DNA from: Streptomyces sp. Edi4
GTDB lineage: Bacteria > Actinomycetota > Actinomycetes > Streptomycetales > Streptomycetaceae
Assembly: GCF_040253615.1 (NCBI RefSeq)
Contig: NZ_JBEJGY010000004.1
Coordinates: 2,170,001-2,234,000 of the forward strand
DNA: 64,000 bases
Direction of reading: 5' to 3'
The notes under the pieces were generated by a model, which was given only the letters and a program-made list of their open reading frames with translations, made no database searches and was not told the origin of the DNA. The position numbers and the translations under genes are program-made. Of this stretch, positions 47,732-59,200 are shown in pieces. Position 1 is the stretch's first letter. Each line of letters starts with the position of its first letter.

Positions 47732-49483
47732 GTGCCTCAACTACGTCTCGCCCTCCCTCAGATCGACTCGACCGTCGGAGACCTCGCCGGCAACGCCGAC
47801 GCGGTCGTGCGCTGGACCCGGCACGCGGCCGAGCGGGGCGCGCACCTCGTCGCGTTCCCCGAGATGGTGCTGACCGGCTACCCCGTCGAAGACCTCGCCC
47901 TGAGAGGGTCCTTCGTCGAGGCGTCCCGGCAGGCGCTCACCGCGCTCGCGGCGCGGCTTGCGGCGGAGGGGTTCGGTGAGATCCCCGTGGTGGTGGGGTA
48001 TCTGGACCGTTCACCGGTCGCCGTGCCCCGGCTCGGGCAGCCGGCCGGCGCCCCGCGGAACGCGGCGGCGGTGCTGCACGGCGGCCGGGTCGAGCTCAGC
48101 TTCGCCAAGCACCATCTGCCCAACTACGGCGTCTTCGACGAGTTCCGCTACTTCGTGCCGGGCGACACCCTGCCCGTCGTGCGGGTGCGGGGTGTGGATG
48201 TGGCGCTCGCCATCTGCGAGGACCTGTGGCAGGACGGCGGGCGCGTCCCGGCGGCCCGCTCCGCCGGCGCGGGCCTGCTGGTCTCCGTCAACGCCTCGCC
48301 GTACGAGCAGAACAAGGACGACACCCGGCTCGAACTGGTCCGCGCGCGGGCCCGGGAGGCGGGCTGCGCGCTCGCCTATGTGGCGATGACCGGCGGCCAG
48401 GACGAGCTGGTCTTCGACGGCGACTCAATCGTCGTCGACGCGCAGGGCGAGATCCTGGCGCGTGCCCCGCAGTTCACCGAGGTCTGCCTCGTCTTGGACC
48501 TGGAGCTGCCGGCCGCGGGCGCCGCGCCCTCGGGCGTGGTCGACGACGGGCTGCGGGTGGATCACGTGGTGATCTCCGACGATCCGGTCGCGCCGTACGA
48601 GCCGGAGCCGCGCGGCGCGTGCGCGGAGCGCCTCGACGACGACGAGGAAGTCTACGCGGCGCTGGTGGCGGGTCTGCGCGCGTACGTCACGAAGAACGGC
48701 TTCCGGTCCGTCCTGATCGGCCTGTCCGGCGGCATCGACTCGGCGCTCGTCGCGGCGATCGCCTGTGACGCGCTGGGCGCGGCCGACGTCCATGGTGTCT
48801 CCATGCCCTCGAAGTACTCCTCCGACCACTCCAAGAAGGACGCGGCGGAGCTGGCACGGCGTACGGGGCTGCATCTGCGCACGGTCTCCATCGAGCCGAT
48901 GTTCGACGCCTACCTGGGCTCCCTCGCGCTGACCGGACTCGCGGAGGAGAACCTTCAGTCGCGGCTGCGCGGCACCCTCCTGATGGCGCTGTCCAACCAG
49001 GAGGGGCACCTCGTGCTCGCCCCGGGCAACAAGTCCGAGCTCGCGGTGGGGTATTCGACGCTGTACGGCGACTCGGTGGGCGCGTACGGGCCGATCAAGG
49101 ACGTCTACAAGTCGGCGGTCTTCCGCCTCGCGCGGTGGCGCAACCGGGCGGCCGCCGAGCGCGGGCAGACGCCCCCGATCCCGGAGAACTCCATTTCCAA
49201 GCCCCCGAGCGCCGAACTGCGCCCCGGCCAGGTCGACACGGACTCGCTGCCCGACTACCCCGTACTCGACGCGATCCTGGCCCTGTACGTCGACCGGGAC
49301 CAGGGCGCGGACGCGATCGTGGCGGCCGGGTACGACGCGGAACTGGTGCGCCGGACTCTGTGGATGGTGGACATGGCGGAGTACAAGCGCCGCCAGTACC
49401 CGCCGGGCACGAAGATCTCACCGAAGGGCTTCGGCAAGGACCGCAGGCTGCCGATCACCAACCGCTGGCGCGAGTCGCGCTGA
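47732..49483 (+). CDS. nadE: Glutamine-dependent NAD+ synthetase
   Basis: 583 residues, GTG start at 47732. The N-terminal nitrilase-type glutaminase domain has the Glu-Lys-Cys triad (FPEMVLTGYP with Glu44, FAKHHLPNYG about 126, AICEDLWQ about 162). The C-terminal synthetase domain has the P-loop-like LSGGIDSALVAAI and GNKSELAVGYSTLYGD. It makes NAD+ from nicotinic acid adenine dinucleotide, ATP and glutamine-derived ammonia. The start codon is preceded by GATTAGAGT, a possible -10 box, so the mRNA may be nearly leaderless. Confidence 0.97.
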   Translation: MPQLRLALPQIDSTVGDLAGNADAVVRWTRHAAERGAHLVAFPEMVLTGYPVEDLALRGSFVEASRQALTALAARLAAEGFGEIPVVVGYLDRSPVAVPRLGQPAGAPRNAAAVLHGGRVELSFAKHHLPNYGVFDEFRYFVPGDTLPVVRVRGVDVALAICEDLWQDGGRVPAARSAGAGLLVSVNASPYEQNKDDTRLELVRARAREAGCALAYVAMTGGQDELVFDGDSIVVDAQGEILARAPQFTEVCLVLDLELPAAGAAPSGVVDDGLRVDHVVISDDPVAPYEPEPRGACAERLDDDEEVYAALVAGLRAYVTKNGFRSVLIGLSGGIDSALVAAIACDALGAADVHGVSMPSKYSSDHSKKDAAELARRTGLHLRTVSIEPMFDAYLGSLALTGLAEENLQSRLRGTLLMALSNQEGHLVLAPGNKSELAVGYSTLYGDSVGAYGPIKDVYKSAVFRLARWRNRAAAERGQTPPIPENSISKPPSAELRPGQVDTDSLPDYPVLDAILALYVDRDQGADAIVAAGYDAELVRRTLWMVDMAEYKRRQYPPGTKISPKGFGKDRRLPITNRWRESR

Positions 49484-49528
49484 GCGGGCGGCTCGGAGCC
49501 GTGCCTCGGGCCACGCCCCGGACCCGTC

Positions 49529-50536
49529 TCACACCTGGAGCCGGGCCGCGACCGGGAGGTGGTCGCTCTTGGTGCGGGCCAGGGTCCACGACGACTTGGG
49601 CTGGATGCCCTTGACCATGATCTGGTCGATCCGGGCCATCGGGAACGAGGCCGGCCAGCTGAACCCGTAGCCGTCGCCCGCGGCGCCCTGGGTGGAGCGC
49701 ATCTGGGCGGTGATGTTGTTCAGGGAGCGGTCGTTCATCGTGCCGTTGAGGTCGCCGAGCAGGATCACCTTCTTGTTCGGCTCGGCGGAGATCGCCTCAC
49801 CCAGGGTGTAGGCGCTGTTGTCCCGCTGGTTGGCGGTGAACCCGGCGTTCAGCTTCACCCGTACCGAGGGCATGTGGGCCACATAGACCGCGACGTCGCC
49901 GGTCGGGGTCTTCACGGTGGAGCGCATGGCGCGCGTCCAGCCCATCTTGATGTCGACGGGACGGCTGTCGCTCAGCTCGTACTTGGACCACAGGCCCACC
50001 GTGCCCTGCACCGAGTGGTACGGGTAGAGGCCCGCGAGCGCCTTCTTGTACGTGTCGACCTCGTCGCCCGGGATCTCCTCAAGGGCCAGGACCTGCGCGC
50101 CGGACGACGCGACCTGGCGGGCGGTGCCGGCCGGGTCGGGGTTGTCGGCGTTGACGTTGTGGGTGGCCACGATCAGATTGCCGCCCGCGCTCTGCTTGTC
50201 GGTGAGCAGCCCGCCGAACATGTTGAGCCAGACGATCGTCGGGAGCAGCAGCGCGATCAGCGCGGTCGCCGAGCGGCGCCACAGCGCGAGGCCGAGCAAG
50301 ACGGGCACGAACAGGCCGAGCCAGGGCAGGAAGGTCTCGGAGAGCGAGCCGAGATTGCCCACCGAGTTGGGGATGTGCGAGTGCAGGATCATCACGAGGG
50401 CGATCACGACGGCGATCCCCGTGAGCACCATGCCCCGGCGCCAGATGCCCCGGTCGCCCCGCCAGCCGTCGACCAGGCGCCGGAACCGGGACCCGCTGCG
50501 CTCGTCCTCCGCGCTGCCGTCGCCCGTCTCCGTCAT
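49529..50536 (-). CDS. Endonuclease/exonuclease/phosphatase family membrane protein
   Basis: 335 residues from ATG 50536 (MTETGDGSAED); an ATG 15 bases upstream is possible. Three membrane helices occupy residues about 30-110 (MVLTGIAVVIALVMIL, FLPWLGLFVPVLLGLAL, TALIALLLPTIVWLNMF). The external EEP domain has VATHNVNADN, ALEEIPGDE, HMPSVRV, LLGDLNGTMND and SDHLPVAARL, the Mg-dependent phosphodiesterase signature. It could act on lipids, sugars or nucleic acids outside the cell; the substrate is unknown. Confidence 0.9.
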   Translation of the reverse strand: MTETGDGSAEDERSGSRFRRLVDGWRGDRGIWRRGMVLTGIAVVIALVMILHSHIPNSVGNLGSLSETFLPWLGLFVPVLLGLALWRRSATALIALLLPTIVWLNMFGGLLTDKQSAGGNLIVATHNVNADNPDPAGTARQVASSGAQVLALEEIPGDEVDTYKKALAGLYPYHSVQGTVGLWSKYELSDSRPVDIKMGWTRAMRSTVKTPTGDVAVYVAHMPSVRVKLNAGFTANQRDNSAYTLGEAISAEPNKKVILLGDLNGTMNDRSLNNITAQMRSTQGAAGDGYGFSWPASFPMARIDQIMVKGIQPKSSWTLARTKSDHLPVAARLQV

Positions 50537-50735
50537 GTACGCCCGCGCCATACCGCTGTCCTCACTGCTGATCTCGTGCTCCGTTCCCCGTCCTTCGACC
50601 CTAGGCGAAAACGGGGCGGCCTTGCCTGCCGTCGTGCCTCGCGCACGACATCTCCACGGCCAGCAGGACGAGTGGGCGCGGCGGGGGGTTCCAAGCCGGG
50701 GCGCGGCGCGGAGCCCTGTGACACAACGCGCATAT

Positions 50736-51356
50736 TCAGCGCTCCGGGCGCAGCCCTTCGAGTACGGCGTCGACGATGCGCTCGGCGAGCTCGGGCCCGG
50801 GCAGTTCGCGGCCGGGCCGCAGCATGGTGCGTACCAGCATCGGGGCGACGAAGAGGTCGCCGGCCATCTCCAGGTCGATCCCGGCGCGGATCTCGCCGTT
50901 CTCGATGCCCCGCCGCAGCACTTCGTCGAAGAGCCGGCGGCGGGGGTCGATGACCAGGCTGTGGTACTTGGACCACAGCCTGGGGTAACTCTGCATCTGG
51001 GCGAAGACGTTGTGCAGCAGGGCGGAGGACTGCTTGGCCGCGCCGCGCACCCGTACGTTGTCGACCATCGCGACGAGGTCGTCGCGCAGACAGCGGCCGG
51101 CCGGCGACGGGCTCGGCGACTCCATGGACCGCACGACCTCGACGTACAGCTCCTCCTTGCCGGCCCAGCGCCGGTAGATGGTGGCCTTGCCGACGCCGGC
51201 GGTGCGCGCGATGCGTTCGATGGAGAGGTCGGCGAGCGAGACGCCTTCCTCCAGCAGCTTGATGACGGCTTCCAGGATCTGGCGCTCCGCGGCCTGCGAG
51301 CGGGGCCGCCCGCGCCGGGGTCCGCCGTCCTTGTGCTGCTTGTCCATCGAGGTCAC
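50736..51356 (-). CDS. TetR/AcrR family transcriptional regulator
   Basis: 206 residues. After a basic RRGRPRSQAAERQIL comes the HTH (SIERIARTAGVGKATIYRRW, KEELYVEVV). The C-terminal domain is of the type seen with multidrug exporters. The DHA2 MFS gene lies immediately upstream on the same strand (73 bp), so both are probably in one transcript with the regulator last. A palindrome suited to a TetR dimer overlaps the exporter promoter at 53059-53076. Confidence 0.93.
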   Translation of the reverse strand: MTSMDKQHKDGGPRRGRPRSQAAERQILEAVIKLLEEGVSLADLSIERIARTAGVGKATIYRRWAGKEELYVEVVRSMESPSPSPAGRCLRDDLVAMVDNVRVRGAAKQSSALLHNVFAQMQSYPRLWSKYHSLVIDPRRRLFDEVLRRGIENGEIRAGIDLEMAGDLFVAPMLVRTMLRPGRELPGPELAERIVDAVLEGLRPER

Positions 51357-51429
51357 GCCCGCTCCGTTTCGTCTCGACCGGCCCGTTGATTGTCCCGAAG
51401 GCCCCCGGCCCTGCCGCGGGCGGCCCTGG

Positions 51430-53037
51430 CTATCGGCGGGCGGCCTCGGCGGGCCGGTCCCGCGCGGTGGGCGCCTGGTCCTGGGCGGGCCTGCCCGGCA
51501 GGAACAGGGCGACGACGAGGGCGCCGAGCAGGGCCACGCCCGAGGAGGCGAAGGCGGTGATGTGCATGGCGTGGAGGAAGGCGTCGTCGGCGGGGCCGAT
51601 CAGGGCCTTGCCCGCCGGGCCCATCCGTTCGGCGACGCCGAGGGTCGCCTCGATGGACTCGCCGGCCGCCTTGCGCGCCCCTTCGGGGACCGCGTCGAGG
51701 TGGCTCTGGATGCGGCCCCGGTAGACGGTGGACAGCAGCGAGCCGAGCACGGCGATGCCGAGCGCCCCGCCGACCTGGCGGAAGGTGTTGTTGACGGCCG
51801 AGCCCGAGCCGGCCTTCTCACGCGGCAGCGCCTGCATGATCGAGACGGTGACGGGCGGCATGATGTGGGCCATTCCGGCGCCCTGGACGAAGAAGACGAC
51901 CTCCATGACCCAGATGGGCGTGTCCACGCCGAACACGCCGAAGGCGGCGAGGCCGACGGCCACCAGGACAAGGCCCGCCGTGCACACGGCGCGGGCGCCG
52001 AAGCGGTCGACGACCAGCCGGGCGCGCGGCGCGAAGATCATCTGGGCGGCGGCGAGCGGCAGGATGAGCAGTCCGGAGCGCAGGGCGCTGTAGCCGCGCA
52101 CGCTCTGCATGTAGAAGACCGAGAAGAAGGTCACGCCCATCAGGGCGAAGAACGTCAGCGCGATGGCGACGACGGCGGCCGAGAACGCGGGCTTCTTGAA
52201 GTAACCGATGTCGATGGCGGGATGCTCGCAGCGCTTCTCGTACGCCACGAAGCCGACCAGGACCGCGATGCCGCCGAGGGTGGTGGCGAGCACCGTCGTG
52301 TCGGTGAAGTCGGCGAGCTCGCCGCCGTGGATGATCCCGTACACCAGCAGCACCAGGCCCACCACCGACAGCAGCACGCCCACCGGGTCGAGCCTGCCGG
52401 GGTTCGGGTCCTTGGAGTCCGGTACGAGCACGATCATGGCGATCAGGGCGATGAGCACGACCGGCACGTTGACCAGGAAGACCGAGCCCCACCAGAAGTG
52501 CTGGAGCAGTACGCCGCCGGTGATGGGGCCGATCGCGATGGCGAGGCCCACGCCGCCGGCCCAGATGCCGATCGCCTTGGGCTGCTCCTCGCGCTCGAAG
52601 ACGTTCATGAGGACGGCGAGGGTGGCGGGCATCACGAAGGCGCCGCCGAGGCCCATCAGGGCGCGGAAGGCGATGAGCTGGTCGGGGGAGGCGGAGAACG
52701 CGGCGAGGACCGAGCCGAAGCCGAAGACCGTGATGCCGAAGAGCAGGATCTTCTTGCGGCCGAGCCGGTCGCCGAGCAGTCCGGAGGTGAAGAGCAGTCC
52801 GGCGAAGACGAGGGTGTAGGCGTTGATCGCCCATTCCAGCTCGCTCTGGGTGGCGCCGATGCCGGTGGGGGCTGGGCTCGCGATCGTCTTGACGGCGACG
52901 TTCAGGATCGAGTTGTCCAGGACGACGATCAGCAGGCTGAGCATCAGGACGGCGAGTATCGCCCAGCGCCGGCGGTGGACGGCTTCGGGTATCCGGGGTG
53001 CGGCCGGGGCGCCGGACGCGGCAGACGTGGTTGACAT
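51430..53037 (-). CDS. DHA2-family (EmrB/QacA-type) MFS multidrug exporter
   Basis: 535 residues from ATG 53037 (MSTTSAASG). Fourteen membrane helices are predicted; early motifs include [15 protein letters not shown] (DHA2 motif D1) and [16 protein letters not shown] (motif A). It exports drugs or secondary metabolites by proton antiport. A TetR gene follows it, and a palindromic operator lies 22-39 bp upstream, so it is probably ligand-inducible. Confidence 0.93.
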   Translation of the reverse strand: MSTTSAASGAPAAPRIPEAVHRRRWAILAVLMLSLLIVVLDNSILNVAVKTIASPAPTGIGATQSELEWAINAYTLVFAGLLFTSGLLGDRLGRKKILLFGITVFGFGSVLAAFSASPDQLIAFRALMGLGGAFVMPATLAVLMNVFEREEQPKAIGIWAGGVGLAIAIGPITGGVLLQHFWWGSVFLVNVPVVLIALIAMIVLVPDSKDPNPGRLDPVGVLLSVVGLVLLVYGIIHGGELADFTDTTVLATTLGGIAVLVGFVAYEKRCEHPAIDIGYFKKPAFSAAVVAIALTFFALMGVTFFSVFYMQSVRGYSALRSGLLILPLAAAQMIFAPRARLVVDRFGARAVCTAGLVLVAVGLAAFGVFGVDTPIWVMEVVFFVQGAGMAHIMPPVTVSIMQALPREKAGSGSAVNNTFRQVGGALGIAVLGSLLSTVYRGRIQSHLDAVPEGARKAAGESIEATLGVAERMGPAGKALIGPADDAFLHAMHITAFASSGVALLGALVVALFLPGRPAQDQAPTARDRPAEAARR

Positions 53038-53058
53038 GCGCACAGCCTAAGTCCATTT

Positions 53059-53076
53059 CGAAACGGAACCGTCTCG
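53059..53076 (-). promoter_or_regulatory. TetR-type operator over the MFS exporter promoter
   Basis: CGAAACGG-AA-CCGTCTCG is a palindrome with one mismatch per arm. On the minus strand it directly follows TATACG, a likely -10 box, and ends 22 bp before the exporter ATG. The neighbouring TetR protein is the natural candidate to bind. Confidence 0.65.
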
Positions 53077-53245
53077 TATAGGGAGGACTTTACTTTTCGG
53101 GCCACCGGACGGCGATGGCCGGGCGCGCGGGGCCGTGTCTTTCCCGACACACCCCACTTCCCGGCAGGGGGCACGGGGTGCCACCATGGATGTGGTCCGG
53201 AGACGCCGTAAGGGCGCTTCGAGATGACGAACAGGAGCCGTTGCG

Positions 53246-54124
53246 ATGACGCAACACCTTCAGGCTGCCCAGAATCAGAAGACTTCCGACAGCAGCGACC
53301 CCAAGGCGCTGTACGGGGGCAAGGGCACCCGGCGCATCACCGTGCACGACATCGCCGCCGCCAAGGCGCGCGGCGAGAAGTGGCCCATGCTCACCGCCTA
53401 CGACGCGATGACCGCGTCCGTCTTCGACGAGGCCGGCATCCCGGTCCTGCTCGTGGGCGACTCCATGGGCAACTGCCACCTCGGATACGAGACGACCGTC
53501 CCGGTCACCCTCGACGAGATCACCATGCTCTCCGCCGCCGTCGTCCGGGGCACCTCGCGCGCCCTGGTCGTGGCCGACCTGCCCTTCGGGTCCTACCAGG
53601 AGGGCCCGGTGCAGGCGCTGCGCTCGGCCATGCGCCTGGTCAAGGACGCGGGGGTCGGCGCGGTCAAGCTGGAGGGCGGCGAGCGCAGCCACGAGCAGAT
53701 CCGGCTGCTCGTCGACTCCGGCATCCCCGTCGTCGGCCACATCGGCCTCACCCCGCAGTCGGTGAACACACTGGGCTACCGGGTGCAGGGCCGGGGCGAC
53801 GAGGCGGCGCACCAGCTGCTGCGCGACGCCAAGGCGGTCCAGGACGCGGGGGCGTTCGCGATCGTGCTCGAACTGGTCCCCGCGGAGCTCGCCGCCGAGG
53901 TGACCCGCATCCTGCACATCCCGACGGTGGGCATCGGCGCGGGCATCGAGTGCGACGCGCAGGTGCTCGTCTACACCGACATGGTGGGCCTCACTCCCGG
54001 CAAGGCCCCCCGCTTCAGCAAGCAGTACGTCAACCTGCGCCAGTCCCTCGGGGACGCGGCGAAGGCGTTCGCCGGCGAGGTCGTCGGCGGCTCCTTCCCG
54101 GCCGAGGAGCACACCTTCCACTAG
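53246..54124 (+). CDS. panB: 3-methyl-2-oxobutanoate hydroxymethyltransferase
   Basis: 292 residues, ATG at 53246 behind AGGAG. Typical PanB sequence: MLTAYDAMTASVFDEAGIPVLLVGDSMG (split by family blocks LTAYDAMTA and VGDSMGN), VVADLPFGSY, KLEGG, GHIGLTPQSVN and FAIVLELVP. The catalytic Glu is in the last of these. It makes ketopantoate from 2-oxoisovalerate and methylene-tetrahydrofolate in pantothenate synthesis. It stands alone here; a repeat-rich gap separates it from the ABC transporter. Confidence 0.97.
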   Translation: MTQHLQAAQNQKTSDSSDPKALYGGKGTRRITVHDIAAAKARGEKWPMLTAYDAMTASVFDEAGIPVLLVGDSMGNCHLGYETTVPVTLDEITMLSAAVVRGTSRALVVADLPFGSYQEGPVQALRSAMRLVKDAGVGAVKLEGGERSHEQIRLLVDSGIPVVGHIGLTPQSVNTLGYRVQGRGDEAAHQLLRDAKAVQDAGAFAIVLELVPAELAAEVTRILHIPTVGIGAGIECDAQVLVYTDMVGLTPGKAPRFSKQYVNLRQSLGDAAKAFAGEVVGGSFPAEEHTFH

Positions 54125-54281
54125 CTCCTGGCAGCCTCCGGGCTTCCTCCACCAGCCACTGCGGTCACGACGACAGTCCGCCGACTTCCCCCATCGGCGG
54201 GCTGTCCGTCGTTGCAGGCCCCGGCCGCCGCGCGGCGCCTTTCGGGGGCGTGACGGCGCTTGTCGGAGCGGTGACCGCGCC

Positions 54282-54358
54282 TGTCGGCGGTGCGGGCGGG
54301 GACTGTCGGCGGTGCGGGCCGCGGCTGTCGGCGGCATGTCGGCGGATTGTCGGTGACG
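54282..54358. repeat. Tandem-like TGTCGGCGG repeats
   Basis: TGTCGGCGG occurs at about 54282, 54304, 54326, 54337 and 54348, the first three spaced 22 bp within the unit CTGTCGGCGGTGCGGGC; a further TGTCGG lies at 54261. The cluster ends about 20 bp before the ABC transporter start and so lies in its promoter or leader. Confidence 0.7.
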
Positions 54359-54376
54359 CCTGGCACCTTGGTGTCC

Positions 54377-55404
<1,028 letters not shown>

Positions 55405-55408
<4 letters not shown>

Positions 55409-56265
55409 GCACCACCACCACTGCCACCGTCAACGCCCCTGCCCAGCCGGCCCCCAGGGCGCCGGTGCCGGCCAGGGGCGGGGACGACGCGCGGATCGGA
55501 GCGCGCGCCAATCTGCGCCACATCGGCGCCCTGGCGCGCCGCAACATGCTCCAGATCAAGGCCGACCCGGAGTCGATGTTCGACGCCGTCCTGATGCCGA
55601 TCATCTTCGTACTGCTCTTCGTGTACGTCTTCGGCGGCGCGATGTTCGGCGACGGGAACCGGGGCCAGTACGTCAACTACCTGGTGCCCGGCCTGATGGC
55701 GATGATGGGCATCAACATCGCGATGGCGGTCGGCACCGGCGTCAACGACGACTTCAAGAAGGGCGTGATGGACCGGTTCCGGACGATGCCCATCGCCCGG
55801 TCCTCCGTCCTGATCGCCAAGATGGTGGTCGAGGTCGGCCGCATGCTGGTGGCCACCACGATCCTGCTGATCATGGGCTTCATCCTGGGCCTGACCGTCA
55901 GCACCTCGGTGTTCGGCCTGCTCGCCGCCGTCGGTCTGTCGCTGGTGTTCGGCGCGTCCCTCATGTGGATCTTCATCCTGCTCGGACTCACGATGAAGAC
56001 GGCGCAGGCCGTCCAGGGAGTGGCCATGCTCGTTCTGATGCCGCTCCAGTTCGGTTCGTCCATCTTCGCCAAGCCGACCACGATGCCGGGCTGGCTCCAG
56101 TCCTTCACCGACTACAACCCGCTGTCCAACCTGGCGGACGCGGCCCGCGGCCTGATCAGCGGCGGCCCCGTCGCCCACTCGGCCCTGATGACGCTGGCCT
56201 GGTCGGCGGGGATCACCCTGGTGATGGCGCCGCTGGCGGTCGCCAAGTTCCGTAAGCGCACCTGA
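55405..56265 (+). CDS. DrrB-type ABC-2 exporter permease
   Basis: 286 residues; ATG 55405 overlaps the stop of the ATPase gene by four bases. After an Ala/Pro-rich tail there are six membrane helices of the ABC-2 type (MPIIFVLLFVYVFGGAMFG, YVNYLVPGLMAMMGINIAM, TTILLIMGFILGLTVS and so on), with FRTMPIARSSVLIAKMV in the conserved cytoplasmic loop. It forms the export channel with the preceding ATPase. It ends convergently with the SARP gene, 13 bp apart. Confidence 0.93.
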
Positions 56266-56278
56266 TCCTGACGCTGTG

Positions 56279-59200
56279 TCAGGACTTGCTTTCGCGCCGC
56301 GCCAGGGCGATGGCCTCCTCCCGGGAGAGGCCACCGCCTTCGGCGTGGGCGGCGGCGTAGGCGTCGTCGTCGAGCATGGCGCGCACGGCCCGCTCCGCCG
56401 AGGCCCGCTGCTGCGCCTCCACCGGCGAGGAGAAGTGGCCGGCCGGAAGCAGCGCGTCGTGCGCGCCGATCAGGCGGGCCGCGTCCAGGCCGTTCCGATC
56501 GCCGCCGAGTCCCGCGATCGCCCAGGCCGCCGTGAGCAGGTGGACGGCGATCATCTCGGGCGCGACCATCTGCGCCAGCGGTTCAAGGGCCCGCTCCAGC
56601 GCGGCCAGCGCCCCGGTCAGCGCCTCGCGATAACGGCCCTCTTCGTTGTCCAGCCAGGCCCGGACGCCGAGCACGAACCCCTCGAACAGCAGGAGGGTGG
56701 CGGAGCCGAAGTCCCGCAGCATCACCTCGATGTGCTCGCGCGCCTCGTCGTAGCGGCGGGTGCGGCCCAGCCACACGGCGAGCACCAGGCGCGCCGCGAG
56801 CCGCGCCTCGACGCCCGCGCGGCGGTCGTCGGCCAGGATCTCGCGCAGCATCGGCTCGCCTCGCTCGGCCTGCCCCGTCTCCAGGAGGGTGGAGGCGAGC
56901 CTGGCCCTGAGCAGCGTCACCTGGGCGTGGGCGCCGAGCTGTTCGGCGTAGCGCAGGGCGTCGGAGAAGTCCTGCGCGGCCAGGGCGAACGCGCGCCGCT
57001 TCTCCCGGGCCTCGCCCCTGGCCGCCAGCGCCTCCGCCGCGCCCCAGGCGTCCCCGAGCCGCTGGAACAGCAGCAGACTGGCCTCGGCGTCACCGGCCGC
57101 GTCGCCCGCCCAGGCGGTGCGGTTGGCCAGGACGTTGGCGCGCATCTGGAGGGCGGCGGCCAGCTCCCACTCGTGACCCAGCTCTTCGCAGGCGCTCACC
57201 GTCGCGTCCAGGACCACTTGCAGCCGGTTCTGGTCCCCGGTGAGCACCAGCGGGAAGAACCAGAGCGATCCCGGCATGTGGCAGGTCTGGGGCAGGCCGG
57301 GGCGGTAGGCGGAGACGATCGCGTGGACGCGCTCCAGGGCGTCGGGCGAGGTCCACTCGTCCCTGGCGTGGTCCATCGAGGCCAGCTGCACCAGGCGTAC
57401 GCCGCGCCGCGCCTCCCACAGCACCTCGGGGTCGAGGGGCGGCGGGGCGTCCACGCACCGCGTGTACACCGGCGGCGCGGGCGTCACGGGCGGGGCGAAG
57501 GGGTCGGGGCCGAGTTCCGCCGCCTCCCGCGACCAGTGCCGTGACTCGCTGCGCAGGTCGCGCATCTGCCAGTACCAGAGCATGGCGTGCACCAGGCACA
57601 GCGCCTCCTGCTCGTCGCGCAGCGCCACCGAGCGGCCGAGCGCGGTCCGCAGGTTCTCGTACTCGCGCTCGAAGGCGTCGATGGCGACCCGCTGGCCCGG
57701 GCCGCGAAGCCCGGCGTCGGTGCGGCGGGCGAACTCGCGGTAGTACGTGAGGTGGCGCCGCTCGGCGCCGGCGCGGCCCCCCGCGTCGTCAAGGCGCTCG
57801 CCGGCGTACTCGGCGACGGTTTCGAGCAGCCGGTAGCGCATCTGGCCGGTGTCGTCCGGCGCGGCCACCACGAGCGACTTGTCGACGAGCGAGCCCAGCA
57901 CCTCCGGCACGGCATAGGCGCTCACCCCGGCCGCCTCGCCGGGCCCGGTCTCCTCGGCGCACACCGCTTCGGCCGCCGTCAGGTCGCAGCCGCCCGCGAA
58001 GACGGCGAGCCGCCCGAGCACGGCGCGCTCGGCGGCCTCAAGCAGCTCCCAGGACCAGTCGACGACGGCGCGCAGGGTCTGCTGGCGCGGCAGCACGGTG
58101 CGGCTGCCGCTGGTGAGCAGCCGGAAGCGGTCGTCGAGCCGGTCCGCGATCTGACGGGGCGTCAGCATGCGGAGGCGCGCGGCGGCCAGTTCGATGGCGA
58201 GCGGAAGTCCGTCCAGGCGCCGGCAGATCTCCTCGGCCGCCGCAGGATCGTCCTCCACCCGGAACCCGGGCCGCGCCGAGGCGCCCCGTTCAGCGAGCAG
58301 CCGCAGCGCGAAGGGCGCGGGCAGCGGCTCGACGGGGCGCACCAACTCCCCCGGTACGCCCAGCGGTTCACGGCTCGTGGCGAGGATCACCAAGTGCGGG
58401 CAGCGGGCCAGCAGATGCTCCGCGAGGGCCGCCGCGGCGCCGATCACGTGCTCGCAGTTGTCCAGGAGCAGCAGCATGCGGCGCGGCCCGCAGTGTTCGG
58501 CGAGCCGGACCAGGGGGTCGTCGGCGTGCCGGTCGGCGGCGGTCCTCAGCTCCTCGGCGCCCGCCGAGTGCAGCACCGTCTTGCGGGCGCCCACGGCGGT
58601 GAGCACGGCGGCGGCCACCCCGGCCGGGTCGGCGGGGCCCGCGGTGCCCTTGACGGGGGCCAGTTCGGCCAGCCACACCCCGTCGGGCCAGCGGTCGGCG
58701 ACCCCTTCGGCGGCCTCCTGCGAGAGCCGCGTCTTGCCGGCGCCGCCGGGTCCGAGCAGTGTGACGAGCCGGGCTGCCGCGAGGTCGCCGCGGATGGCCG
58801 CCAGATCGTCCTGGCGCCCGACGAAGGAGGTCAGCCGGGCCCGCAGATTGCCGCGCGCGCCGGGCGCGGGCGGCGAAGGCGCGGGCTCGGGGTTCAGCAA
58901 CTCGGCGTGAATGGCGCGCAGTTCGGGCCCGGGATCGGCGCCGAGCCCGTCGGCGAGTGTGGTGCGTACGCTCTCGTAGGCGGCCAGCGCCTCGGCGGGG
59001 CGGCCCGCGGCACGCAGTGCCCTGATCCGCAGGGCGTGCAGCGGCTCGTCCAGCGGGTGGCTCGCGCACAGGGCGGCGAGTTCGGCCAGCGTCTCATCGG
59101 CGCGGCCCAGCGAAAGGGCGGCGGCGAGCCGCAGCCGGCGGGCGTCGAGCCGGCGGGCCTCGGCGCGGGCGGCGAGGGCGCCGGGGTCGGGCAGGTCGGC

